DNA of 64,000 bases from Paractinoplanes atraurantiacus (GTDB lineage: Bacteria; Actinomycetota; Actinomycetes; Mycobacteriales; Micromonosporaceae): the NCBI RefSeq assembly GCF_900215205.1, contig NZ_OBDY01000004.1:292348-356347 (forward strand). Direction: 5' to 3'. The notes under the pieces are model-generated. The model searched no databases and was not told the DNA's origin. It saw nothing but the letters and a program-made list of their open reading frames with translations. The position numbers and the translations under genes were made by a program. Positions 33,595 to 42,545 of this stretch are shown here, piece by piece; positions within the stretch are counted from its first letter, which is position 1; each line of letters begins with the position of its first letter.

Positions 33595-34770
33595 TCAGAC
33601 CGGCTCCAGGGCCGGTTTCACCTCGCACCACTGGGACGACTCGGCCGACCGGGAGACCGCGTCGAGCACCAGCTGGACCTGCAACGCGTCGGCGAACGAC
33701 GGTGTGGGCTGGGTGCCCGTGGCGATCGCCTCGATCAGGTCGCGGACCTCGTGGGTGAAGGTGTGCTCGTAGCCGATGCCGTGGCCGGCCGGCCACCACG
33801 CCGACATGTACGGGTGGTTGGGCTCGGTGACCAGGATCGTGCTGAAGCCCTGCTCCTCCGGCGGCAGCGCGCCGTCGTAGAAACTGAGCTCGTTCATCCG
33901 CTCGAAGTCGAAGACCAGCGAGCCGAGCGAGCCGTTGAGCTCCACCCGCAGCGCGTTCTTGCGGCCGGTGGCGAAGCGGGTCGCCTCGTACGTGGCCACC
34001 GCCCCGCCGTCGAGCCGGGCCAGGAACAGCGCCGCGTCGTCGACGGTGACCTCGCCGTACGACGAACTGCCGGAGGCGGACAGCCCGGCCGACGCCGACG
34101 GCAGCGGCCGGGACTTGACGAACGTCTCGGTCAGGGCCGACACCGCGGCGATCGACTGGCCGGTGACGAACTGGGTGAGGTCGACGATGTGCGCGCCGAT
34201 GTCACCCAGTGCCCCCGATCCGGCCACGTCCTTCTGCAGGCGCCACACCAGCGGGAACTCCGGGTCGACGATCCAGTCCTGCAGATACGTCGCCCGCACG
34301 TGGTGCAGCTTGCCGATGCGGCCGGCGGTGACGAGCTCACGCATGAGCGCGACCGCCGGCACACGCCGGTAGTTGAAACCGCACATGGCGAACACGCCAC
34401 GGGCGTTCGCCGCCGCGGCGGCCATCTCCTGGGCCTCGGCCACCGTGTTGGCCAGGGGTTTCTCGCACAGGACGTGCTTGCCGGCGGCGAGCGCGGCCAG
34501 CGCGATCTCGCGATGGGTGTCGCCCGGCGTGCAGATGTCGATCAGATCGATGTCGTCCCGGTCGATCAGCGACCGCCAGTCGGTGGTGTGCTCGGCCCAG
34601 CCGAGCTTGGCCGCGGCGGCCGCCACCGCGCCGGAGGAGCGGCCGGCCACCGCGGTCATCCGTGCCGACAGCGGCAGGTCGAACGCATGGTTGACCGTGC
34701 GCCACGCTTGCGAGTGCGCGGCCCCCATGAACGCGTAGCCGACCATGCCGACCCGCAGCTGTTCCGACAT
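33595..34770 (-). CDS. Gfo/Idh/MocA family oxidoreductase
   Basis: 391 residues. The N-terminal VGMVGYAFMGAAHSQAW Rossmann motif and HVLCEKPLANTVAEAQ (the conserved EKP motif with catalytic Lys) are diagnostic. GALGDIGAHIVDLTQF contains the Asp and His of the family active site. Length and motifs fit inositol- or sugar-dehydrogenase-type members. It is the last gene of a five-gene operon (ROK regulator, ABC ATPase, permease, binding protein, this enzyme), so it should oxidise the imported sugar or polyol. The exact substrate is not determined. Confidence 0.9.
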   Translation of the reverse strand: MSEQLRVGMVGYAFMGAAHSQAWRTVNHAFDLPLSARMTAVAGRSSGAVAAAAAKLGWAEHTTDWRSLIDRDDIDLIDICTPGDTHREIALAALAAGKHVLCEKPLANTVAEAQEMAAAAANARGVFAMCGFNYRRVPAVALMRELVTAGRIGKLHHVRATYLQDWIVDPEFPLVWRLQKDVAGSGALGDIGAHIVDLTQFVTGQSIAAVSALTETFVKSRPLPSASAGLSASGSSSYGEVTVDDAALFLARLDGGAVATYEATRFATGRKNALRVELNGSLGSLVFDFERMNELSFYDGALPPEEQGFSTILVTEPNHPYMSAWWPAGHGIGYEHTFTHEVRDLIEAIATGTQPTPSFADALQVQLVLDAVSRSAESSQWCEVKPALEPV

Positions 34771-34780
34771 CTACAACCCC

Positions 34781-35827
34781 TTAGAAACCGAGCTTCGCGT
34801 ACTGCGAAGCGTTGTCCTTGGTGATCGTCTCCGAGGCGAGCGTGATCTCCTTGGGCACCTGCAGCTCGACCAGGTCGCTCATACCCTTGCCCTGCCCGAT
34901 GAGCCGGGCCAGCGTGATCGCCGACGAGGCCATGGACGGGCTGTAGGTGACCGTCGCCTTGAGCACGCTGTTGTCGGCCGAGATGGCGTCGATCGCCTGC
35001 TTGGATCCGGCGCCGCCGACCATGAAGAACTCGCTGCGGTTGGCCTGCTTGATCGCGGCCAGCACGCCGATGCCCTGGTCGTCGTCGTGGTTCCACAGGG
35101 CGTCCATCTTGGGCAGCGCCTGCAGCAGCGCGGTGGCGGCGGCCTGGCCGCTGTCGGCCGTGAACTCGGCCGGGCGGCGGTTGGCGACCTTGAAGCCGTG
35201 CGCGGCGAGGGCGTTCTTGAAGCCCTCCGAGCGTTCCTGGGTCAGCTCGAGCGAGTCGATGCCGGGGATCTCCCCGATGATCGGTGCGCTGACGCCCTTG
35301 GCCTTGAGCTGCTGGGCGATGTAGTTGCCGGCGGCCAGGCCCATGCCGAAGTTGTCGCCCTTGATCTGCAGCCGGTAGGCCGCCATGGACGGGAACGCGC
35401 GGTCGAGGTTGATCACCGGGATGCCGGCGGCCATGGCCTCGATGCCGGCCGAGTTCAGCTCCTTGCCGTCGTGCGGAAGCATCACGATGACGGTGGGCTT
35501 CTGCGAGATCAGCGTGGAGATGGCGGCCCGCTGGGCGGCGGCGTCGGCGCCGGCCTCGACCGGCTTGAACTCGACGTCAGGGTACGCGGCGGCCTGCGCC
35601 TTGGCGTTGTTGGTGATCGCCGCGATCCAGCCGTGGTCGGCGGCCGGCGCGGAGAACCCGATGACCACCTTTTGGCCGGGGGCGGCGTTGGGGTTGGCCG
35701 ACGCGTCGGTGTTGGTGTTCACCTGGGCGTTGTTCTCGGGGGTGTTGCTTGTGCACGCGGTGAGAAGCGCTCCAGCACCGACGGCAGCACCGCCGAACAG
35801 AACGCGCCTACGGGACAAAGCGGACAT
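34781..35827 (-). CDS. Sugar ABC transporter substrate-binding lipoprotein
   Basis: 348 residues. The start ATG at 35827 has GGGAGG four bases upstream. The leader MSALSRRRVLFGGAAVGAGA has a twin-Arg-like RRR and a lipobox LTAC (Cys25). The periplasmic-binding-protein type 1 fold follows, with KVVIGFSAPAADHGW, IPVINLDRAF, IIGEIPGIDS and ALWNHDDDQGIGVL. This is the RbsB/XylF class, matching the RbsC/RbsA-type genes beside it. It captures a monosaccharide or polyol outside the membrane. Ten bases separate it from the oxidoreductase. Confidence 0.9.
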   Translation of the reverse strand: MSALSRRRVLFGGAAVGAGALLTACTSNTPENNAQVNTNTDASANPNAAPGQKVVIGFSAPAADHGWIAAITNNAKAQAAAYPDVEFKPVEAGADAAAQRAAISTLISQKPTVIVMLPHDGKELNSAGIEAMAAGIPVINLDRAFPSMAAYRLQIKGDNFGMGLAAGNYIAQQLKAKGVSAPIIGEIPGIDSLELTQERSEGFKNALAAHGFKVANRRPAEFTADSGQAAATALLQALPKMDALWNHDDDQGIGVLAAIKQANRSEFFMVGGAGSKQAIDAISADNSVLKATVTYSPSMASSAITLARLIGQGKGMSDLVELQVPKEITLASETITKDNASQYAKLGF

Positions 35828-35872
35828 GAATCCTCCCAAGGGGGAACCCGGAAGAGCGGACCGGGCGAAAGA

Positions 35873-36889
35873 TCAGCGCTTGAGGAGTTGCGTGACGGAG
35901 CGGAAACGGAACTGCTGGATCAGGACGGCGAGCACGATGATCCCGCCCTTGACCATGTTCTGAACCTCGGTGGAGAGATTGTTGATCGCGAACAGGTTCG
36001 TGATCGTGGAGAACACCAGCACCCCGAAGAGGGCGCCGATGATGGTGCCGCGACCGCCACTGAGCAGCGTGCCGCCGATGATCGCGGCGGCGATCGCGTC
36101 GAGCTCGTACAGGTTCGCCATGGCGGCCTGAGCACTGGTCGCCTGGGACGTCAACATGATGGCGGCGATGCCGCAGCAGAGCCCCGACAGGGCGTACAGC
36201 AGAAGGGTGTGCCTCTTGATGTTGATGCCGGCCAGCCGGGCCGCCTCGGGGTTGCCGCCGACCGCGACCGTACGGCGGCCGAACGTGGTGCGGTTGAGCA
36301 GCACCCAGCCGGCCGCCACGACCAGCGCCAGGATCCACACCAGCAGCGGGATGCCGAGCAGTTTCGTACTGGCGATGTCGTTGATCGTGGTGTTGGCCGA
36401 CACCTGGGTCTGCTTGCCCGAGATCTGAGCCGCGAGACCGCGGGCGGCGACGAGCATCGCGAGGGTCGCGATGAAGGGCACCAATTTGCCGTACGAGATG
36501 AGCACGCCGTTGACGAGCCCGACGCAGATGCCCACCACGAGCGCGGTGAAGATCATGCCGGCCGCGCCGTAGCTCTGCGTCGCCAGCGTGGTCGCCCACA
36601 CCCCGGCCAGGGCGATGATCGCGCCGACCGAGAGGTCGATGCCGCCGCCGATGATCACGAAGGTCATGCCGACCGTGACCACGCCGATCGCCGACGCCTG
36701 CTGCAGGATCGTCAGGAAGTTGTTCTTGACCCAGGTCGGGTCGCTGTAGAGATCGGGCTTGGTGATGATGCCGACGACGATCAGCAGGATCAGGACCCCG
36801 ACCAGGCCGAGGTTGCGGATGACGTTGTCGTCGATGTGCCGGCGTTGCGAGCGTTTTTGCACCTCGGGAGGCGCAGTTTCGGTGATCAT
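35873..36889 (-). CDS. Sugar ABC transporter permease (RbsC-like)
   Basis: 338 residues with about ten hydrophobic segments. VGMTFVIIGGGIDLSVGAI and LAMLVAARGLA are characteristic of the RbsC/XylH family, and GGNPEAARLAGINIKRH is the cytoplasmic EAA-like loop contacting the ATPase. The start ATG overlaps the ATPase stop by four bases. A homodimer would form the channel for the sugar bound by the lipoprotein encoded downstream. Confidence 0.92.
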   Translation of the reverse strand: MITETAPPEVQKRSQRRHIDDNVIRNLGLVGVLILLIVVGIITKPDLYSDPTWVKNNFLTILQQASAIGVVTVGMTFVIIGGGIDLSVGAIIALAGVWATTLATQSYGAAGMIFTALVVGICVGLVNGVLISYGKLVPFIATLAMLVAARGLAAQISGKQTQVSANTTINDIASTKLLGIPLLVWILALVVAAGWVLLNRTTFGRRTVAVGGNPEAARLAGINIKRHTLLLYALSGLCCGIAAIMLTSQATSAQAAMANLYELDAIAAAIIGGTLLSGGRGTIIGALFGVLVFSTITNLFAINNLSTEVQNMVKGGIIVLAVLIQQFRFRSVTQLLKR

Positions 36890-38424
36890 GCTGGCTCTCC
36901 CTCCATCAACGACCCCGCCATCACGAGGTCGAGCACGGTGTCCTCATCGATCTGGTCGGCCGGCGCCTCACGGATCATCCGGCCCTCGCGCATGACCAGC
37001 ACCCGGTCGGACAGGCCGAGCACCTCGGGCACTTCGCTCGAGACGAGCAGCACGCCCACGCCGTTCTCGGCCAGGCCCTGGATGACCTGGTAGAGCTCGG
37101 CCCGGGCGCCGACGTCGACACCGCGGGTCGGCTCGTCGAGCAGCAGCAGCCGGGTGTCGCCGAGCAGCCACCGGCCGACGACGACCTTCTGCTGGTTGCC
37201 GCCGGAGAGCGTGCGCACCGGGCGCATCACGTCGCGCGGCCGCAGCTCCAGCTGGTCGGCCGTGCGCTCGGCCGCCTTGCGCTCGCCGGCCGCGTCGGTG
37301 AAGCCGGCCCGGGCGAACCCGGAGAACGACGAGAGCGTCATGTTCTTGTAGATCGGCTCGTCGAGGAGCAGCGCCTGACTCTTGCGCTCCTCGGGGGCCA
37401 TTCCCATTCCCTTGCGTACGGCGGTGCCCAGCGACCGGATGCGCTTGCCGTCCAGGGTGATCGTGCCGCTGTCGGGTCGGCGGGCGCCGAAGATGGTCTC
37501 CAGCAGTTCGGAGCGGCCGGAACCGACCAGGCCGGCGATGCCGACGATCTCGCCGGGGGCCACGGTCAGGCTCACGTCGGCGAACTCGTGCTCCCGGGTG
37601 AGGCCGTCGACCACCAGCAACGGCGGCTTCTCCTCCAGCGTGCGGCGCGGCGGGAAGACGTACTCGATGGTCCGGCCCGTCATCTTGCTGACCAGGTCGC
37701 GGGTCGGCGTGGTGCGCGCCGGAAGGTTGGCCGCGGTCGTGCGGCCGTCCTTGAGCACTGTCACCCGGTCGCCGATCTCGCGGATCTCCTCGAGCCGGTG
37801 CGAGATGTAGATGACCGCGATGTTCTCGGCGGTGAGCTCGCGGATGATCCGGAACAGGTTTTCCACCTCGTCATGAGCGAGCACGGCGCTGGGCTCGTCC
37901 ATGACGATCAGCTTGGCGTCGTGCGACAGCGCGCGGGCCATGCTGACGATCTGCTTGCCGGCCGCCGGAAGGCTGCGCACGGCCTGCCGCGGCGGGATCT
38001 CGCCGTGCCCGAGCCGGGTCAGGATCTCTTTGGTCCGGGACGCGGTGGAGCGCCGCTTGGTGAAGCCGAACCGGGTCTGCTCGTGGCCCAGGAACGCGTT
38101 CTCGGCGATCGACAGGTCGTCGACGAGGTCGAGCTCCTGATAGATGGTGGCGATACCGGCGCGCATGGCGGCCTGCGGGGTGGCCGGGGCGAACGGCTCG
38201 CCGAGCCAGGTGATCTCGCCGCCGTCGGCGTGGTGGACGCCGGCCAGGGTCTTGATCAATGTGGACTTGCCGGCGCCGTTCTGCCCCAGGAGGCAGTGCA
38301 CCTCGCCCGCCCGGACCTCGAGTTGCACGCCGTCGAGCGCGCGCACGCCGGGGAAGGTCTTGACCACATCGGTGAGTCGGAGGACGACGTCTTCGGAGGA
38401 TTCGCGTGGTGCGGGAATCGTCAT
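36886..38424 (-). CDS. Sugar ABC transporter ATP-binding protein (RbsA-like, two nucleotide-binding domains)
   Basis: 512 residues in two ABC domains. The first has Walker A GQNGAGKST and Walker B KLIVMDEPSAVL; its signature region reads SLPAAGKQIVSMAR in place of LSGGQ. The second lacks a canonical Walker A (GLVGSGRSELLETIFG) but keeps LSGGNQQKVVVGR and LLLLDEPTRGVD, exactly as in RbsA/MglA. It energises the neighbouring permease. It overlaps the ROK regulator gene upstream and the permease gene downstream by four bases each. Confidence 0.93.
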   Translation of the reverse strand: MTIPAPRESSEDVVLRLTDVVKTFPGVRALDGVQLEVRAGEVHCLLGQNGAGKSTLIKTLAGVHHADGGEITWLGEPFAPATPQAAMRAGIATIYQELDLVDDLSIAENAFLGHEQTRFGFTKRRSTASRTKEILTRLGHGEIPPRQAVRSLPAAGKQIVSMARALSHDAKLIVMDEPSAVLAHDEVENLFRIIRELTAENIAVIYISHRLEEIREIGDRVTVLKDGRTTAANLPARTTPTRDLVSKMTGRTIEYVFPPRRTLEEKPPLLVVDGLTREHEFADVSLTVAPGEIVGIAGLVGSGRSELLETIFGARRPDSGTITLDGKRIRSLGTAVRKGMGMAPEERKSQALLLDEPIYKNMTLSSFSGFARAGFTDAAGERKAAERTADQLELRPRDVMRPVRTLSGGNQQKVVVGRWLLGDTRLLLLDEPTRGVDVGARAELYQVIQGLAENGVGVLLVSSEVPEVLGLSDRVLVMREGRMIREAPADQIDEDTVLDLVMAGSLMEGEPA

Positions 38425-39662
38425 GAGGCCTGCTCGAATGCCGTGTCGCTGGCCAGCACCGCGGCGCCGGTGACACCGGCTCGGCTGCCCAGCTCGCTGA
38501 GGACGACGGGTAGGTTGCCGGTGGCCAGGGGCAGCGACCGGCGGTAGACCACACTGCGGATCTCGGCGAGCAGCACATGACCCAGCTGGGCCAGGCCGCC
38601 GCCGATGACGATCATCGAAGGGTTGCTGAAGGACACCAGGGTGGCGAGGACCCCGCCGACGCGGCGGCCGCCCTCTCTTATCAATCGGATGCAGGTGACA
38701 TCACCCTCGGCAGCGCCGTCCGCGACGTCGCGGGCGGTGATGGTGATGCGTTCCTCGAGGGCTTCGTAGTCGGCCCCCTCGGTCTCGGCGGCGCGGCGGG
38801 CCGCGGCCTGATAGGCGGCGAGGCGCTCGGCCAGCGCGGGCGACTCGCCGGAGCGGGCGGCGGCGAGCGCGTCGCGGGCCAGGGCGGCGCCGCTGAACAG
38901 CGCCTCGAGGCAGCCGGTGTTGCCGCAGGAGCAGACCGGACCGTTCGGGTCGACCTGGATGTGCCCGATGTCGCCGGCGCAGCCGTCCACCCCGCGGTAG
39001 ACGGTGCCGCTCAGGTGTATGCCGCAGCCGATACCCGTGCCGATCTTGACGAAGAGGAAGTCGTCGACCGAGTGGGCGACGCCGCCGTGACGCTCGCCGA
39101 TCGCCATGATGTTCACGTCGTTGTCGACCACGGCCGGGCAGCCGTGCTCGCGGGCGAGGAACTCGCGCACGGGGTAGCGGTCCCAGCCCGGCATGATCGG
39201 CGGGGAGACGGGCACGCCGTCGCGGAAGCTGACCGGGCCCGGCACGCCGATGCCGACCGCGTCGAGCCGGTCGAAGGCGCCGTCGGTCTTCGCCTTGGCG
39301 AGCAGCTCGCCCACCCGCTGGAGGATGACCCGCGGCCCCGAGCGGATGTCGGCCGCCTCCTGATAGAGCGCGACCGGCTCGAGACGGCCGTTCGTGACCT
39401 CGATGTCGATGGAGCTGGCGCCCAGGTCGACCGCCGCGAACCGCAGCCGCGGGTGCAGCTCGACCAGGGTGGAGCGGCGCCCGCCGCGCGAGGCGGCCAT
39501 GCCGGCCTCGGCGATCAGGCCGGCCGCGACGAGCCGCTCGACCTCGGCCAGCAGGCGCGGGCGGGTGAGCTCCAGACGATCCCCCAGCTCCGCGCGGGAC
39601 ACTGGTCCCTCATCGCGCAGCAGGCGCAGAATGCGCAGGTGGGGAGCATCGGACAGGTGCAC
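38421..39662 (-). CDS. ROK family transcriptional regulator
   Basis: 413 residues from the GTG at 39662, chosen because GGAGG lies five bases upstream and the winged-helix begins at once (LSDAPHLRILRLLRDEGPVSRAELGDRLELTRPRLLAEV). The sugar-kinase-like ROK domain follows: AVDLGASSIDIEVTNG, VGIGVPGPVSF, IGTGIGCGI, and zinc-binding CSCGNTGCLEAL with HIQVDPNG. Most proteins with this build are sugar-responsive repressors. It is the first gene of the sugar ABC operon. The palindrome at 39770-39793, about 110 bases upstream, is a likely operator for autoregulation. Confidence 0.9.
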   Translation of the reverse strand: MHLSDAPHLRILRLLRDEGPVSRAELGDRLELTRPRLLAEVERLVAAGLIAEAGMAASRGGRRSTLVELHPRLRFAAVDLGASSIDIEVTNGRLEPVALYQEAADIRSGPRVILQRVGELLAKAKTDGAFDRLDAVGIGVPGPVSFRDGVPVSPPIMPGWDRYPVREFLAREHGCPAVVDNDVNIMAIGERHGGVAHSVDDFLFVKIGTGIGCGIHLSGTVYRGVDGCAGDIGHIQVDPNGPVCSCGNTGCLEALFSGAALARDALAAARSGESPALAERLAAYQAAARRAAETEGADYEALEERITITARDVADGAAEGDVTCIRLIREGGRRVGGVLATLVSFSNPSMIVIGGGLAQLGHVLLAEIRSVVYRRSLPLATGNLPVVLSELGSRAGVTGAAVLASDTAFEQAS

Positions 39663-39769
39663 GGAGACCTCCGGGGGCGCTTCACACCGCGGTAACCGTG
39701 CGGTGTTGTGCCCGTCACAGTAGGCCCGTTCCGCCTCGGGAGTCCATACCTTCTCGAAGATCATTCCTA

Positions 39770-39793
39770 ACTTTTGTCTATATGAGCAAAAGT
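39770..39793. promoter_or_regulatory. Palindromic candidate operator of the ROK regulator
   Basis: ACTTTTG-N10-CAAAAGT, a perfect seven-base inverted repeat in AT-rich sequence, lies just upstream of the ROK gene. The arm spacing (17 bases centre to centre) is close to two helical turns, which fits binding by a winged-helix dimer. Confidence 0.6.
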
Positions 39794-39816
39794 GATCCGC
39801 TCCGGGACAGGAAAAA

Positions 39817-39840
39817 GCGCCGGGCTTTCGTGCCCGGCGC
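39817..39840 (-). terminator. Rho-independent terminator of the YihY-like gene
   Basis: GCGCCGGGC/GCCCGGCGC forms a nine-base stem with a six-base loop, followed on the minus strand by TTTTTC. It lies 30 bases 3' of the YihY-like stop at 39870. Confidence 0.9.
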
Positions 39841-39869
39841 TCCGTTCCTTCCGCTTCGCTCCCCCAAGA

Positions 39870-41030
39870 TCAACTGCTGCTGAGGCCCTGTTCGCTGCCC
39901 TTCTTGAGCTTGCGGTCGTCGCGCAGCTCGAGGAAAGGCTCGTCGGAAGGGTCGTGACCGGCGGCGATGGCCCGGCCCCGCTCCAGCTCGGCGTCGAGCT
40001 CGGCGCCGAGCAGGATCGCGATGTTCGAGATCCACAGCCAGACCAGGAAGGCGATGACACCGCCCAGGGCGCCGTAGGTCTTGTCGTAGTTGGCGAAGTT
40101 GCCCAGGTAGATCGCGAAGGCGCCGGAGGCGACCAGCCACAGCACGACGGCGAAGATGCCGCCCGGGCTGACCCAGCGGAAGCCGCCGGTCTTGGCGTTG
40201 GGCGAGGCCCAGTAGAGGATGGCGAACATCAGGCTGACCAGCAGCACCAGCACCGGCCACTTGGCGATGTTCCAGGTCATCACGGCGGCGTCGCCCAGAC
40301 CGATCTTCTCGCCGACCACCCGCGCCACGTCGCCGGTGAACACGACGATGAAAGCCGAGATGATCAGCATCAGGCCGATGACGGCGGTGACGCCGACCCG
40401 GATCGGCAGGGTCTTCCAGATCGGCCGGCCCTCGGGCACGTCGTAGACGGCGTTGGAGGCCCGCATGAAGGCGGCGATGTAGCCGGAGGCCGACCAGAAG
40501 GCCAGGAGAAGACCGATGATCGCGGCGAAGCCGGCCTTCCCGGTGCTGCCGACCTGGCTGAGAACGGTGTCGGCGAGCTCCTTGATCTGGTCGTTCCCAC
40601 CGGAGATGTCGTCGATCGTCTGTGTCACGGTGGCCTTGCCGTCGCTGCTCAGCATGCCGAGGATCGACACCAGCACCAGGGCCCCCGGGAAGATCGACAG
40701 CACGCCGTAGTAGGTGAGCGCGGCCGCCCAGTCGGAGATGTTGTCCTCGGAGAACTGCTTGAAGGTGCGCTTGACGGCGGCGAAGATGCCCTTGCCCTTG
40801 AGCTCGGCCGGGCTGTCCGGCCCGGCCTCCGGCGGCACCGCGCTGAGGTCGTTGTCCCGGTCCTCACCGGTCCGCGTGGTGGCGACGTCGTAGTCGTGGG
40901 CACCCTTGCGGCGCGCCGACGCCGACTCGGGGTCGTCCCGCCCGGCCCGCGCGTTGGCGGCCTCGCCGTGCCCGTCCTTCACAGAGGCGGCCGTCGCCGT
41001 CTCCTCATCATGCTTGTGAAAAAGCTTCAT
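39870..41030 (-). CDS. YihY/virulence factor BrkB family membrane protein
   Basis: 386 residues from the ATG at 41030 (GGAGG six bases upstream). A hydrophilic N-terminal region of about 90 residues precedes six membrane segments. DWAAALTYYGVLSIFPGALVLV is the family's first-helix signature, with LLAFWSASGYIAAFMRASNAVY and FRWVSPGGIFAVVLWL further on. The C-terminal tail is charged (ELRDDRKLKKGSEQG). Members are integral membrane proteins of unsettled function, once misnamed RNase BN. The gene is monocistronic with its own terminator. Confidence 0.88.
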   Translation of the reverse strand: MKLFHKHDEETATAASVKDGHGEAANARAGRDDPESASARRKGAHDYDVATTRTGEDRDNDLSAVPPEAGPDSPAELKGKGIFAAVKRTFKQFSEDNISDWAAALTYYGVLSIFPGALVLVSILGMLSSDGKATVTQTIDDISGGNDQIKELADTVLSQVGSTGKAGFAAIIGLLLAFWSASGYIAAFMRASNAVYDVPEGRPIWKTLPIRVGVTAVIGLMLIISAFIVVFTGDVARVVGEKIGLGDAAVMTWNIAKWPVLVLLVSLMFAILYWASPNAKTGGFRWVSPGGIFAVVLWLVASGAFAIYLGNFANYDKTYGALGGVIAFLVWLWISNIAILLGAELDAELERGRAIAAGHDPSDEPFLELRDDRKLKKGSEQGLSSS

Positions 41031-41188
41031 CGCCGTACCTCCAGGCGCGGGCATCGCTGTAGCGCACGGCCGCCGTGCGCGACCTGCAACAGTGATGCCC
41101 GCCACCGAGGTGCCCTAACCACCTTCACCCGACAGGAACTTGCCCCAGCGCAATCATTCACGGCCGGCCGTTACCGCGAAGCCGGGAC

Positions 41189-41692
41189 TCAGGGCGAGAC
41201 GCTGTCGCCGCTGAAACACTCCTGCCAGTAATAGTCGCTGTCATCCCAGGTCAAGGTCAGACACCCGTGCGCCGTGAAAAACCTGCCGGCGCTGTCGGTG
41301 TCCAGAATCCGGGTCTTGTATTCGATGTTGGTGCCGATGGCCGGGTCACACCCACGGATTTCGCGCGGCGTATCCCACTTGCTCTCGCCGAAACCCCGCA
41401 CGCTCACCCACCCGGTCATGATGCAGTGATCGGCGGAGGTCGCCGCCGGTCCGATCGAAACGCGCATGTCGAAGCGGACGTGCGCGTAAGCGGGCGCAGG
41501 GAGATACGTCGTCTGAATGACGGTGCAGAGCTGGAGGCGGCCCGGCATCCCGCCGCTTCCATAACTGCCACAATTGTGAGCCGATGGATTCGGCACCGCC
41601 TGAGCCGGGACCGCCAAGGTCACCAGCACAGCGGCACCGACACTGAGAACGGCGAGGGCTTGCCGGAGGAGCCGGCGCAGCGTTTTCCGCAT
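41189..41692 (-). CDS. Secreted protein of unknown function
   Basis: 167 residues. A Sec signal peptide (RRLLRQALAVLSVGAAVLVTLAVP, cleavage after AQA near 32) is followed by a compact beta-rich domain with several cysteines (NCGSYG, LQLCTV, DHCIMTG, IRGCDP, HGCLTL, QECFSG) that could form three disulfides. No family is recognised, although similar Cys-rich small exoproteins occur in Actinoplanes. It lies between the YihY-like gene and the ABC exporter operon without overlap. Confidence 0.7.
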   Translation of the reverse strand: MRKTLRRLLRQALAVLSVGAAVLVTLAVPAQAVPNPSAHNCGSYGSGGMPGRLQLCTVIQTTYLPAPAYAHVRFDMRVSIGPAATSADHCIMTGWVSVRGFGESKWDTPREIRGCDPAIGTNIEYKTRILDTDSAGRFFTAHGCLTLTWDDSDYYWQECFSGDSVSP

Positions 41693-41746
41693 GGAATCTC
41701 CCAGAGATCATCCACCGCCCGCCGACACCATAGTCATAGATGATCG

Positions 41747-42544
41747 TCATTTGCAAAGCAGGCGGGACATGCGGCGGCCGGCGATGGTCAGGCCCACGGT
41801 GAGCAGGGCCAGCAGGTACAGGACGTCGAGGAGCTGGGGCCAGCCGGCGGTGCCGGTGCTCAAGGCGCGGATCAGGTGGACCGAGCGGTAGAGCGGAGTG
41901 ATCTCGACCAGCCAGCGCAGCACCGCCGGGTAGGCGGCGAGTGGGACGAAAGTGCCGGAGAACAGGAACAGGGCGAACTGGCCCGAGGCGATCAGGTCGA
42001 AGTCCTGCCAGCTGCGGATCAGCGTCGAGACGGTCATGCCGAGCGCGCCGAACGCGAACCCGACCAGGATCGTCGCCGGGAACATGGCCAGCGCCCGCGG
42101 CCAGGTGGTCAGATCGAGCACCACCATGATCACCAGGAAGGCGGCCGAGTAGAGAGCGCCGCGGACCATCGCCCACAGCAACTCACCCAGCGCGATCTCG
42201 ATGGGGCGGACCGGCGTGGCGAGGATCCCCTCGTACAGCCGCATGAACTTCATCTTCCCGAAGAAGTTGAAGGTGGTCTCGGACAGCGCCCCGGTCATCG
42301 CCGACGCGGCCAGCATCGCCGGCGCCACGAACGCCGCGTAGCCGACCACCTCGCCGCCAGGCAGCGTGATGTCGCCGATGAGGCCGCCGACGCCCACACC
42401 GATCGAGAAGAGGTAGAGCACCGGTTCCAGGAAGCCGGACACCATGACGATCCAGTAGGCCGAGCGCAGCGTCGCCACATTCCGCTCGGTGACCGACACG
42501 GACCGGCGGCCCATCCCCGAGGACACCAAGAGCCGCGTCACCAT
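41747..42544 (-). CDS. ABC-2 type exporter permease, second copy
   Basis: 265 residues with six hydrophobic segments. It has NVATLRSAYWIVMVSGFLEPVLYL at the start and FSGTFVPLAAYPAVLRWL near the end, the NodJ/DrrB pattern of ABC-2 permeases. It begins two bases after the previous gene's stop and is the last gene of an ATPase-permease-permease operon. The two permeases likely form a heterodimer exporting a drug, lipid or glycan. Confidence 0.88.
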   Translation of the reverse strand: MVTRLLVSSGMGRRSVSVTERNVATLRSAYWIVMVSGFLEPVLYLFSIGVGVGGLIGDITLPGGEVVGYAAFVAPAMLAASAMTGALSETTFNFFGKMKFMRLYEGILATPVRPIEIALGELLWAMVRGALYSAAFLVIMVVLDLTTWPRALAMFPATILVGFAFGALGMTVSTLIRSWQDFDLIASGQFALFLFSGTFVPLAAYPAVLRWLVEITPLYRSVHLIRALSTGTAGWPQLLDVLYLLALLTVGLTIAGRRMSRLLCK

Positions 42545-42545
42545 C

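Noticed and set aside
34745..37093. 782-codon plus-strand open frame
   Set aside because: Antisense shadow of the sugar ABC operon in GC-rich DNA; the composition is Arg/Gly/Asp-rich and no motif is seen.
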